A stretch of 64,000 bases of DNA from Lactobacillus xylocopicola (GTDB taxonomy: Bacteria > Bacillota > Bacilli > Lactobacillales > Lactobacillaceae): the NCBI RefSeq assembly GCF_033096005.1, contig NZ_AP026803.1, positions 788,501 to 852,500 on the forward strand, given 5' to 3'. The position numbers and the translations under genes are program-made. This document shows, one piece after another, positions 7,062 through 15,425 of the stretch. Numbering within the stretch: position 1 is the stretch's first letter; every line of letters begins with the position of its first letter. A model generated the notes under the pieces. It had not been told where the DNA came from, did no database searches, and was given only the letters and a program-made list of their open reading frames with translations.

Positions 7062-9394
7062 TGGCAAAAAATGATTATCATTCTACTAGTGGCCGTAAGT
7101 CACGCCAAGAATACCGCCATCACCAGTCTAAGCCGCGGTGGCGGCGAATTTTAAAGTGGCTGTTTTTAGGCGTCTTTCTGATCTTAGTGTCGGGGGTTGG
7201 CCTCTTTGCATACTATGCTAAGGATGCCCCTAATGTCAGCAAGGCTCAACTTGAAAGTGGCGGCTCTACCGGATTTTACACCAAAAGTGGTAAGTTTATC
7301 TTAGCTCTAGGCTCGGGCAAAAGAATTTACGTCAAGGACAGTCCAGACTTGCAATTGTTAAAAGATGCGATTGTTTCCGTTGAAGACAAGCGTTTTTACA
7401 AGGACAAGCTGGGAATTGATCCGATTCGTATTGCTGGGTCAATGCTAACTAACGCTCAAAGTAAGAGTATTGCTGCCGGAGGATCGACAATTACGCAGCA
7501 ATTGGTCAAGCTGACAGTTTTTTCAACTGATGCGCCTGCCCAAAGGACGCTGCGGCGCAAGGCCCAGGAAGCCTGGCTGGCGATGCGAGTGCAGCGCGAG
7601 TATAGCCATGACGAGATTTTAGAATTTTACATTAATAAAGTCTACATGAATTATGGTAATTACGGGATCGGGACGGCTGCTGACTTTTACTATGGTAAAA
7701 AAGTTGGTCAGCTAGACCTCGCCCAAACTGCTTTACTTGCCGGAATGCCGAATCGGCCGACCGCATACAACCCCTACACATACCCCAAATATGCTAAATA
7801 TCGCCGCAACCTTGTATTGAAAGCTATGCTGGATAATGAAAAAATCACTCATCAGCAATATGTTAAGGCGAAAAAAGAAAGTATCAAAAAAGGGCTGAAG
7901 CCTTACAAGCAAGAGGCGCAATCAAACTTGCGAAAAATCGATGATCCATACATCAAAGAAGCAATTGCGGAGGTTCGGGCGAAGGGCTTTGACCCCTACC
8001 GCGACAACCTAAAAATCACTGTTAATATTGACCAAAAGGCTCAAAACAAGCTTTATGAACTCGCCAATAACGGACAGGTGCCCTTTACTAATGACCGGAT
8101 GCAGATTGGTGCTACCGTGGTTGATCCCGAAAATGGTCATGTTGTCGCCATTCTTGGTGGGCGCCACTTACCTTCGACGGTACAACTAGGACTCGATCGG
8201 GCCGTCCAGACAAGCCGGTCAACCGGTTCTTCGATTAAACCTGTGTTGGATTATGGACCGGCAATTGAATACTTGAATTGGTCCACGGCCAAGGTGCTTA
8301 ATGATAGCAAGTACACTTACCCGGGGACCAATATCCAACTCTATGACTGGGATAACAAGTATGATGGCTTAATGAATATGCGACATGCGCTTGAGCAATC
8401 GCGCAATGTCCCCGCTGTTAAAACCTTGAAGGCGGTTGGAGTCAAGCGGGCGGGCCGGTTCGCTGGTAAGCTGGGGATTACTATCCCCAAGGATGCTGGT
8501 CTGTCAGTTGCCATTGGTGCAGAAGCATCTAGTTTGCAGATGGCAGGTGCCTTTAGTGCCTTTGCCAACATGGGGGTTTACCACAAGCCGCAATTTGTTT
8601 CGAAGATTGAAACTCCCGATGGATTAACGAGAAACTATGATTCCGAAGGCATCCGGGTCATGAGCAAGTCGACGGCTTATCTGATTACTGATATGCTAAA
8701 GGGAGTTATCAAACGAGGATCTGGTACCAATGCCCAAATCAAGGGACTCTACCACGCTGGTAAGACTGGATCAGTCAAGTATTCTGAACAAGACTTGGCC
8801 CGCTACCCAAGCTATGCCGCAACTCCCAAGGATTCGTGGTTTGTTGGTTATACCCAGAGCTACACGCTCGGTATCTGGACCGGTTACGATAATCTGAAAG
8901 ATGGGACGATATCTGGTATTGGGCAGCAATCAGCTCAGCTTTTTTATAAAAATATGATGTCTTATCTGATGCGCAATAAGCAGAATGTCAATTGGCAAAA
9001 ACCAGACTCTGTGGTACGGGCCAAAATTGCCAAAAATTCTAACCCACCTGAAGTTTCCAGCAACGGTGAATGGCAGTTGTTTGTTCGTGGCCATGCTCCG
9101 GCTGGGATTGTTGATGACCCCAGTGATTATGATGAGGAAGACGAGGCAACAAAAAATAATAATTCCGGGTCAGCCAACAATACGGAAGCTAGTCGATCAA
9201 CCGTAGAACGCCATAATGGGTCGCCTAAGCAAGCTAAAGAAAATCAAACTAACACTAATTCTACTAACAAAAAGAAGATCAAGCCAAAGGAACCTAGCGA
9301 ACAACCCAAACCGCCTGAGGCAAATAACAATCAGGATGATTCAGATGCCGGTAGTGGAACTACAGACAATCAGACGAGCAATAATAATCATTGA
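7061..9394 (+). CDS. ponA: Class A penicillin-binding protein PBP1A
   Basis: A 777-residue bifunctional peptidoglycan synthase. A basic cytoplasmic tail (about 1-27) is followed by one membrane helix (28-52). The glycosyltransferase 51 domain has VEDKRFY near 107, GGSTITQQLVK near 141 and YINKVYMNYGNYGIG near 192. The transpeptidase domain has the SSIK tetrad near 389, SRN near 447 and KTGS near 569. The last 100 residues are a hydrophilic Asn/Ser/Glu-rich tail. The first glycosyltransferase motif, normally EDxxFxxHxG, reads EDKRFYKDKLG, without the His. The gene is coupled to recU. GpsB, encoded nearby, is a likely partner. A strong terminator follows. Confidence 0.95.
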   Translation: MAKNDYHSTSGRKSRQEYRHHQSKPRWRRILKWLFLGVFLILVSGVGLFAYYAKDAPNVSKAQLESGGSTGFYTKSGKFILALGSGKRIYVKDSPDLQLLKDAIVSVEDKRFYKDKLGIDPIRIAGSMLTNAQSKSIAAGGSTITQQLVKLTVFSTDAPAQRTLRRKAQEAWLAMRVQREYSHDEILEFYINKVYMNYGNYGIGTAADFYYGKKVGQLDLAQTALLAGMPNRPTAYNPYTYPKYAKYRRNLVLKAMLDNEKITHQQYVKAKKESIKKGLKPYKQEAQSNLRKIDDPYIKEAIAEVRAKGFDPYRDNLKITVNIDQKAQNKLYELANNGQVPFTNDRMQIGATVVDPENGHVVAILGGRHLPSTVQLGLDRAVQTSRSTGSSIKPVLDYGPAIEYLNWSTAKVLNDSKYTYPGTNIQLYDWDNKYDGLMNMRHALEQSRNVPAVKTLKAVGVKRAGRFAGKLGITIPKDAGLSVAIGAEASSLQMAGAFSAFANMGVYHKPQFVSKIETPDGLTRNYDSEGIRVMSKSTAYLITDMLKGVIKRGSGTNAQIKGLYHAGKTGSVKYSEQDLARYPSYAATPKDSWFVGYTQSYTLGIWTGYDNLKDGTISGIGQQSAQLFYKNMMSYLMRNKQNVNWQKPDSVVRAKIAKNSNPPEVSSNGEWQLFVRGHAPAGIVDDPSDYDEEDEATKNNNSGSANNTEASRSTVERHNGSPKQAKENQTNTNSTNKKKIKPKEPSEQPKPPEANNNQDDSDAGSGTTDNQTSNNNH

Positions 9395-9403
9395 TAACAT
9401 TAT

Positions 9404-9432
9404 AAAAACCACATCATTTTGATGTGGTTTTT
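9404..9432. terminator. Bidirectional terminator between ponA and nth
   Basis: The arms AAAAACCACATCA (9404-9416) and TGATGTGGTTTTT (9420-9432) form a perfect 13-bp stem with a TTT loop and T-runs on both strands. It serves the converging ponA and nth genes. Confidence 0.92.
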
Positions 9433-9439
9433 ACTTTAC

Positions 9440-10069
9440 CTATTTTTGCTGGAGGTAGCTATAAGGATCGTCTTTGTCGCGGGCCGTCATCGAATAGCGG
9501 CCAAATAAAATCATGGCGTGATGAGTTTGAATCCACTCTTCAGGGGGCAAAATTTCCTCCAACCGTTTTTCGATTTCTGCGGGTTTAGCCGTTTGACTGA
9601 CAATCTGAAATCGCTTGGAGATCCGTGCTACATGTGTGTCTACGGCAATCGCCGGAATGCCATAACCGTCTGCCAAGACAACATTGGCAGTCTTCTCTCC
9701 TACTCCCGGTAAAGTGACCAGGGCCTTTTTGTTAGCAGGAATTTGGCCATTGTATTGCTCGACCAAGATGGTGGCCATTGCCTTAAGGTGCTTGGCTTTA
9801 GAATGAAAAAGACCAATCTGGGCAATGTGTTCTTCAATGTCTGCTATTGAGGCCTGGGCTAAAGACTGGGGATTAGGGTAATCTGCGATAAAGCGCGGCA
9901 TAATCCGATTAACCATCTTGTCGGTTGTTTGAGCACTCATCAAAACAGCACACAGCAAGTGGAATTTGCTGTCCCAGATTAGTTCACTCTTAGCATTTGG
10001 GTACAGTTCATTGATTTTTCTAAGTACTTTACGTGCCTCTGCAGTAGTCAATAATTTTGCTTCAGTCAT
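9440..10069 (-). CDS. nth: Endonuclease III-type DNA glycosylase, without iron-sulfur cluster
   Basis: A 209-residue base-excision repair glycosylase/AP lyase acting on oxidised pyrimidines. The helix-hairpin-helix LPGVGEKTANVV at about 118-129 carries the catalytic Lys, and the Asp of VDTHVARISKR at about 142-152 completes the active site. Family members usually end with four cysteines (C-x6-C-x2-C-x5-C) binding a 4Fe-4S cluster. Here the chain reads FGRYSMTARDKDDP where the first Cys should be and stops 12 residues later, so all four ligands are missing. The active site is intact, so this looks like an adapted enzyme and not a pseudogene. The start overlaps the dnaD stop as TAATG. Confidence 0.93.
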   Translation of the reverse strand: MTEAKLLTTAEARKVLRKINELYPNAKSELIWDSKFHLLCAVLMSAQTTDKMVNRIMPRFIADYPNPQSLAQASIADIEEHIAQIGLFHSKAKHLKAMATILVEQYNGQIPANKKALVTLPGVGEKTANVVLADGYGIPAIAVDTHVARISKRFQIVSQTAKPAEIEKRLEEILPPEEWIQTHHAMILFGRYSMTARDKDDPYSYLQQK

Positions 10070-10716
10070 TATCGGTTCCTCTGTAAAAATTTTTGTACTT
10101 CACTGCTTGTCTTTAAGTTGTGGCGTTGCCAATTGAGCAAAATGCGGTCAACATACTTGAGGCTGTACGCTTGGGCTAGTACGGCTTCTCTTAGCGCCAG
10201 TTTGATTATTTCTGGATCATAATGGTCCACATTTAGCCAGGCAGCGACCTCCTCGCGTTCGATGGGACTTAGGTAACGGCCGAATTCTATTTCAAATTGA
10301 CGCATTAGCTGGTTTAGTTGACTATTGTCGACTGCAGCAATTGTTTGTTCTGTATGCTCGCCCTGCTTAAGTGTCCCGAGCTGTTGGGTTAGGAATTCAT
10401 CTACTTTGGTGTATAGCTGATTAAGCTCATAGACATTGCCAATTCTACCATTATCATCAGTGACCTGGGCGATGGTCAAATATTTTTGTTCAATTAATTG
10501 TTGAATGAGGCTTGCCACTTCTGCAGTCGAAAAATTAGTGTTGGCGGCTAATTGCTCATTTGAGGGAAAAGGTTCGTTTTTTTGGCTGAACATTTCCAGC
10601 TGAATAATCAGAATAAGCTCGGCGTCACTAATTTTAAGTTGCGGATAATAGGCGAGCAACCCATTGCTAAAGGTGGTAAAACCTAATATACGATAATCAT
10701 TGTAATGCAAGTTCAT
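10069..10716 (-). CDS. dnaD: DnaD-domain replication/primosome protein
   Basis: A 215-residue primosomal protein that helps DnaA/DnaB load the replicative helicase at the origin and at stalled forks. The N-terminal winged-helix part covers about 1-100 (ISDAELILIIQLEMFSQ, PSNEQLAANTNFS). The C-terminal DnaD domain covers about 130-205, with FEIEFGRYLSPIEREEVAAW and the YxxxI-type ending LKYVDRILLNWQ. The order asnS-dnaD-nth matches Bacillus subtilis. A GGGAG site precedes the ATG and lies right after the asnS terminator. No separate promoter is obvious, so transcription may depend on read-through or on a weak promoter. Confidence 0.92.
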   Translation of the reverse strand: MNLHYNDYRILGFTTFSNGLLAYYPQLKISDAELILIIQLEMFSQKNEPFPSNEQLAANTNFSTAEVASLIQQLIEQKYLTIAQVTDDNGRIGNVYELNQLYTKVDEFLTQQLGTLKQGEHTEQTIAAVDNSQLNQLMRQFEIEFGRYLSPIEREEVAAWLNVDHYDPEIIKLALREAVLAQAYSLKYVDRILLNWQRHNLKTSSEVQKFLQRNR

Positions 10717-10725
10717 GCTCCCTTT

Positions 10726-10760
10726 TAAAAAAAGTTGAACTAAGTTACCTAGTTCAACTT
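10726..10760 (-). terminator. Terminator after asnS
   Basis: On the minus strand AAGTTGAACTA and TAGTTCAACTT form an 11-bp stem with a 7-nt loop, followed by TTTTTAAAA. It ends about 10 nt before the dnaD start, so it may limit read-through from asnS into dnaD-nth. Confidence 0.85.
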
Positions 10761-10785
10761 TTGAAAATATTTGGTTAGCTTAACT

Positions 10786-12084
10786 TTAAGGCTGAATGCG
10801 GTTGATCATTCGTGGGAACGGAATTGCTTCCCGGACGTGGTCCAACTTACAAATCCAGGCGATTACCCGTTCAAAGCCCATGCCAAAGCCGGAATGAGGC
10901 ACACTACCATACTTACGTAAATCCATATACCAACTGTAGTCCTGCTCATTCAACCCTGCTTCCGCAATCTGCTTGTTCAAGGTTTCATAGTCACTTTCAC
11001 GCTCTGATCCGCCCATAATCTCGCCATAACCCTCAGGTGCTAATACGTCGGCACAGAGGTACTCTTTTGGATTATCAGGGTTCTTCTTCATGTAAAACGG
11101 CTTAATGGCAGTTGGATAGTTGACAATAAAGAATGGTCGGTCGAATTGTTCAGAAATAAAAGCCTCGTCTGGGGCACCGAAGTCATCGCCCCACTTAAAG
11201 TCGCGTCCGTCTTCTTGCAGTAACTTGACTGCATCATCATAGGAGAGTCTAGTATAGTTACCTTCAGATGCTGGTGCTAACTTCTTAGGGTCGCGCTCAA
11301 GCAGTTCGAGTTCATACTGGCAATTTTCTAGGACTTGTTTAATTACATAAGCTAGGAAACGTTCTTGGAGGTCGAGCGATTCATCTTGGTGCATCCAAGC
11401 CATCTCAGGTTCCATCATCCAAAACTCAGTTAAATGGCGTCTAGTTTTAGATTCTTCTGCTCTAAAGGTCGGACCAAAGGTAAAGATCTTGCCAAAAGCT
11501 TCTGCCCCGACTTCGCCATACAGTTGGCCGGATTGTGATAGGTACGCATCTCCACCAAAGTATTCGGTATGGAATAATTCAGTCGTTCCTTCGGGCGCAG
11601 AATGCATAAAAATTGGGGCATCGAACTTAACGAAGCCCTCTTTTTCGAAGAAGTCAACAGTTGCCTTGTAGACCGTGTTACGAATGCGCATAATTGCAAA
11701 GGGACGTCTACTTCTTAACCAGAGATGGCGGTGATCAAGTAAGAACTCGATGCCATGTTCCTTGTTACCAATAGGGTAATCTTCCGTGTTAGTAACCAGC
11801 TCTAAATCAGAAATTTGCAATTCATAACCAAAGTGCGACCGTTCATCTTGGTGGACGGTGCCCGTCAGATAAAAGCTGGCTTCCTGGTGCAGGGACTTGG
11901 CAGTTTCAAAAACTGCTTCAGAGACATCATTTTTTCTAATGACCCCCTGGAAAAAGGCGGTCCCATCACGCAATTGTAAGAATACAATTTTGCCGCTAGA
12001 ACGCTTGTCAGTCAACCACACGTGCATCTTAACTGTTTCATCGACATGCTGGGAGCAATCTCTGATTGAAATTAATTTTGTCAT
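10786..12084 (-). CDS. asnS: Asparaginyl-tRNA synthetase
   Basis: A 432-residue class IIb synthetase that charges tRNA-Asn. The N-terminal OB-fold anticodon-binding domain covers about 1-105 ([21 protein letters not shown]). The catalytic core has motif 2 [21 protein letters not shown] at about 209-229 and motif 3 [13 protein letters not shown] at about 402-414. Its length is standard. It lies between ypmB and dnaD as in Bacillus, but the aspartate aminotransferase gene found there next to ypmB is absent. An extended -10 (TGGTATTAT, hexamer at 12119-12124) lies 35 nt upstream. There is no T-box in the short leader. Confidence 0.96.
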   Translation of the reverse strand: MTKLISIRDCSQHVDETVKMHVWLTDKRSSGKIVFLQLRDGTAFFQGVIRKNDVSEAVFETAKSLHQEASFYLTGTVHQDERSHFGYELQISDLELVTNTEDYPIGNKEHGIEFLLDHRHLWLRSRRPFAIMRIRNTVYKATVDFFEKEGFVKFDAPIFMHSAPEGTTELFHTEYFGGDAYLSQSGQLYGEVGAEAFGKIFTFGPTFRAEESKTRRHLTEFWMMEPEMAWMHQDESLDLQERFLAYVIKQVLENCQYELELLERDPKKLAPASEGNYTRLSYDDAVKLLQEDGRDFKWGDDFGAPDEAFISEQFDRPFFIVNYPTAIKPFYMKKNPDNPKEYLCADVLAPEGYGEIMGGSERESDYETLNKQIAEAGLNEQDYSWYMDLRKYGSVPHSGFGMGFERVIAWICKLDHVREAIPFPRMINRIQP

Positions 12085-12148
12085 ATCTTTCGTCTACTTT
12101 CCATATCGTATCAGCTTAATAATACCAAAGATTTTTAAACTTGGCGAC

Positions 12149-12631
12149 CTAACCAATTAAATTTCCGTTCTTAAAGTCATATAACCGGTAATGGTAGGAT
12201 CCAGCATAATTTTTGGAGGTTGTTTCCCAAACTGCCCGCCCGCGGTACCAACCTAGATTTACCTTGGTAATCTTTTCACCAGGGGTCTTAGCAGTAAATT
12301 TAGCCCTAATTGCCGCCTCGCTAAGCCCTTTTTGGGCCGGTAAGAGGTAGGCTCGTTTAGAACCAGGCAAATAAACAAAGTAATATTTTTGCTTATTTTT
12401 ACCCACGCCCATTAAGGCGTAACTGTTAACGCCACGATCCAGGTGATAATTTTTGGTAATAGTGGTAATTGGTGTTTTTTGCCTGGCCACGCGGTTAATT
12501 TCTTGTGTTTGGCTGCGCTCTGGCCTGCTTGCCCGGTAGAAAATAACTAGCGTGGCAAAGTATAGCAGCACCAAAGCTGCCACCAGCCAGGCAACAACTT
12601 TAATGGTCTGTCTTGTATCGTCTTTTATCAT
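12149..12631 (-). CDS. ypmB: YpmB-like membrane-anchored protein (DUF5590)
   Basis: A 160-residue protein with a basic N-terminus, one membrane helix at about residues 10-30 (VVAWLVAALVLLYFATLVIFY), and an extracytoplasmic PepSY-like domain ending with the YHYRLYDFKNGNLI pattern of YpmB proteins. Its function is unknown. The position between dinG and asnS is the Bacillus arrangement and supports the call more than the sequence does. The chosen start overlaps the end of dinG by 32 nt and has a GGA-type site. A later start would cut into the membrane helix region, so the overlap is probably real. Confidence 0.8.
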   Translation of the reverse strand: MIKDDTRQTIKVVAWLVAALVLLYFATLVIFYRASRPERSQTQEINRVARQKTPITTITKNYHLDRGVNSYALMGVGKNKQKYYFVYLPGSKRAYLLPAQKGLSEAAIRAKFTAKTPGEKITKVNLGWYRGRAVWETTSKNYAGSYHYRLYDFKNGNLIG

Positions 12632-15407
12632 AGTTTTCCAACTTTTTTCGTACTTCTTTTAAACTGATTTTTTGCGCTTCTACCGGAATGGCTTGTAAAA
12701 ATACTTTACCATAATCTTTGGTCCAAAGGCGTGAATCGAGGACTAAAAATTGCCCCTGGTCTTGTTCGCCGCGAATCAGCCGCCCCATTCCTTGCCTGAA
12801 GCGGATAACGGCCCGGGGCATCGTATCGGCTTGAAAAACATTGATTCCGCGATCTTGGAGCTGCTTCTGGCGAAGCCTGACCTCTGGTTGGTCGGGCGAT
12901 TCAAAGGGCAACTTGGCCGCAATTACCAAGTCAACACCGCATTCATGGAAGTCAATTCCCTCCCAAAAACTGTCAGCGCCAAGAATAATGGCCTTTTTGG
13001 CAATGGCGAAACGTTTGGAAATCCGATTATTAGAACCTGAAACGCCCTGCGCCAAAATTTCAAAATCACGTAAATTAGGCGAGTTCAAAATCGTCCGGAA
13101 CACTTCTCTGATGGTGTCTAAATTAGTCATTAAAACGAGCACATGATTTTTGTGGTTTAAGTCATTTTCAATAAGCTGGGCTAAGACCCTATCGTAGCGC
13201 GAATTGTTGCTATCCGGTGCGTCAGTTACGGTCAGTACATCCAAGTGCGCAGCTAACTTAAAGGTACTTTTGCCAAGATATGTTTGCGGCTGCAAGTCTG
13301 TTAGGGCTAGCTGCTTAATTGTGAACGTAAAGTCGTTTTCACTGGTCAAAGTTGCACTGACAAAAGAAATATGATCAAAGCGGTCGTAGATTTGCTTTAG
13401 TTCACTGCTAGCATCAAGCATAATCCAGTTAAGGTTAGCACTTAAAGGATCCTGCGGGTCAGTCAAAGTGACAATAAATCCTTCTTGTTCCAACTTGTCG
13501 GCGCGATGCAATAAGTCAGACAATTGGTAGCTTTTAGAAACGTAAAAGTCCAACCGGTCAAGCTGAGTGGTCAGTTCGCTGAGCACGGCCTCTTGGTCAG
13601 CTGTGGAAGTGTCCAGATCATTTTCGAGTTTAAAGAGAATTTGGTTGGTCTTTTGCTGGACTTGCTCCAGCTTGCGTTGAAATTCAGTTAGTTTGGCCCG
13701 GAATTTCCCTTTTTTAGGGAATAAATCGGTCGTCTGAAAACTAAGTTGCACATTCCCGTTAGCCAGTGTGGTTTGGTTAACAGCTTTGGACCGCTTAGAA
13801 TACAGCAAACGTTGCAGTTGATTGAGCACGTGGATGAGTTCACGGATAGCTGGGTTGATCTTTTCTAGTAAAAAATTGCACTGGACATCATTGCCATACT
13901 GACTGAGAATACTATCCTCAGCGTAATACAACATATTGCGCAGGTGGTTAAGCACGCCCCACAGCGCTTCAAACTGGAATGAGTCGTTGCGTGAACTAAT
14001 CACGTTATCGTCGAAACGGTGTGCCTCATCGATGACTAGGTATGGATGTTGGCCCCAGATGGTGTCATGGTAGTGATTAGCCAAGTAAGCATGGTTAGTA
14101 ATTAAAATATCGGCCTGTTCTTGCCTTTGGCGGGCCAGATTCCAGAAATCAGCCTCAGCAAAGCTGCTGGCAACGCGCGCATCTCCCGGATGGGTTATTT
14201 GGGTAAATAAAGGTGCCCGGTAGCTTGTCAATTGCAACTCATCCAGGTCACCGGTTTTGGTTTTGGTCAACCAGACCAAAATACGCATTTGCAAGATAAG
14301 GGTTAATTGGTTGTTGGCTCCCTGGTATAGGGTCTGGTAAAAGCCATCGAGGTCAATATAATGGCTACTCGATTTAACTACCTCGGCGGTCAAGTCCAGA
14401 CCAGTTACGTCTAGCAACTGTGGAATTTCATGGCTAATAATCTGCTCTTGCAAAACCTGAGTAGGCGTTGCAACTACCAACTTTCTTCCCGTATATAACT
14501 GGTAGGCATAGGCGAACAAGTAGGAAAAAGTTTTGCCCGTACCATTAGGTGCTTCAATCAATAGTGCCCGTTGGTCCGCTTCTTGTAAAAAGGCATTAAT
14601 CTGATTGATTAAGTCGACCTGGGGCTTGCGGTAGTTGATTTTTTCTTTAAATAAATTTTGTTTAACTTTATTTACTGGAAAAGTTGCAACGGGCGTAGTC
14701 TGTTCGCGTCCATTTTTAGCGGCTTGCTTGCGCAAAACAATGGTGCGAATTTGGCGATATTCCTTGCCGAGCGGCCGTTTTTGTTGACGGAGCTGATCAG
14801 CTATCTTAGTGAATACCCATGACGTGTCCCGGGTTAGGCCGTGACCTAGGGAACTGAGTGTATTTAGTGTTGCTTGGGGTAATTTTTCTAATTCAGCAAT
14901 TGCCTTGATGAAGAGGACGGCGGTTCCATATGCATCAGAATCAGCCTTGTGCGGATTAAGGTGCTTAATTGCGAGTTGGTCAGTTAAGTCGCTTAACTTA
15001 TAAGATGGTAAGGTTGGAAAAGCAATTTTAGTTAGTTCAACGGTATCAATTGCACGATTGGTCAGTGCTTCATAGCCGTGTTGAACAAGTTCATAGTTTA
15101 AGAATGGTAAGTCGAAGTTAACGTTGTGGGCCACAAAGATGGTGTTTTTAAGAATTTTAATAATCTTCGGGGCATAGTATGAAAAATCATGCTGCTTCGC
15201 CACATCCACGTTATGAATATGTGTTAGGTTTTGCACGGCCAGTGGAATATCACGGTGGGGATTGATCATAAACGAGTAGGTTTTGACCACCTTCATATTC
15301 TTAATGATGGCGCACCCAAATTGAATGATGTGGTTATCATCCTCGCGTCGCGTCCCAGTAGTCTCGAGATCAACTACTGCAAAAGTTTCTTTAGTAAATG
15401 AGGTCAT
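12600..15407 (-). CDS. dinG: DinG-family protein: 3'-5' exonuclease plus XPD-like helicase
   Basis: A 935-residue fusion of an N-terminal DEDD exonuclease (VVDLETTGT near 11-19, AHNVNFDLPFL near 94-104, HKADSDAYGTA near 152-162) and a superfamily 2 helicase. The helicase has Walker A APNGTGKTFSY near 287-297, a DEAH box near 463-466, and LGADSFWEGIDF plus RQGMGRLIR in the last motifs. No cysteine occurs between Walker A and the DEAH box, where E. coli DinG and XPD hold an iron-sulfur cluster; the related block reads SSSHYIDLDG. Firmicute DinG proteins with this architecture are known to lack the cluster. It follows rexA by 18 nt in the rexBA operon. Confidence 0.93.
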   Translation of the reverse strand: MTSFTKETFAVVDLETTGTRREDDNHIIQFGCAIIKNMKVVKTYSFMINPHRDIPLAVQNLTHIHNVDVAKQHDFSYYAPKIIKILKNTIFVAHNVNFDLPFLNYELVQHGYEALTNRAIDTVELTKIAFPTLPSYKLSDLTDQLAIKHLNPHKADSDAYGTAVLFIKAIAELEKLPQATLNTLSSLGHGLTRDTSWVFTKIADQLRQQKRPLGKEYRQIRTIVLRKQAAKNGREQTTPVATFPVNKVKQNLFKEKINYRKPQVDLINQINAFLQEADQRALLIEAPNGTGKTFSYLFAYAYQLYTGRKLVVATPTQVLQEQIISHEIPQLLDVTGLDLTAEVVKSSSHYIDLDGFYQTLYQGANNQLTLILQMRILVWLTKTKTGDLDELQLTSYRAPLFTQITHPGDARVASSFAEADFWNLARQRQEQADILITNHAYLANHYHDTIWGQHPYLVIDEAHRFDDNVISSRNDSFQFEALWGVLNHLRNMLYYAEDSILSQYGNDVQCNFLLEKINPAIRELIHVLNQLQRLLYSKRSKAVNQTTLANGNVQLSFQTTDLFPKKGKFRAKLTEFQRKLEQVQQKTNQILFKLENDLDTSTADQEAVLSELTTQLDRLDFYVSKSYQLSDLLHRADKLEQEGFIVTLTDPQDPLSANLNWIMLDASSELKQIYDRFDHISFVSATLTSENDFTFTIKQLALTDLQPQTYLGKSTFKLAAHLDVLTVTDAPDSNNSRYDRVLAQLIENDLNHKNHVLVLMTNLDTIREVFRTILNSPNLRDFEILAQGVSGSNNRISKRFAIAKKAIILGADSFWEGIDFHECGVDLVIAAKLPFESPDQPEVRLRQKQLQDRGINVFQADTMPRAVIRFRQGMGRLIRGEQDQGQFLVLDSRLWTKDYGKVFLQAIPVEAQKISLKEVRKKLENYDKRRYKTDH

Positions 15408-15425
15408 CTTTCCCCTGCCCCTCTT

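Noticed and set aside
9440..9500. Truncation of nth by a frameshift
   Set aside because: Neither of the other frames downstream encodes a Cys-rich ending, and the terminator follows at once, so the short end looks genuine.
12600..12631. The 32-nt overlap of ypmB and dinG as a sign of a wrong start or frameshift
   Set aside because: Both reading frames are intact to their expected ends, and shortening ypmB would remove part of its membrane anchor.
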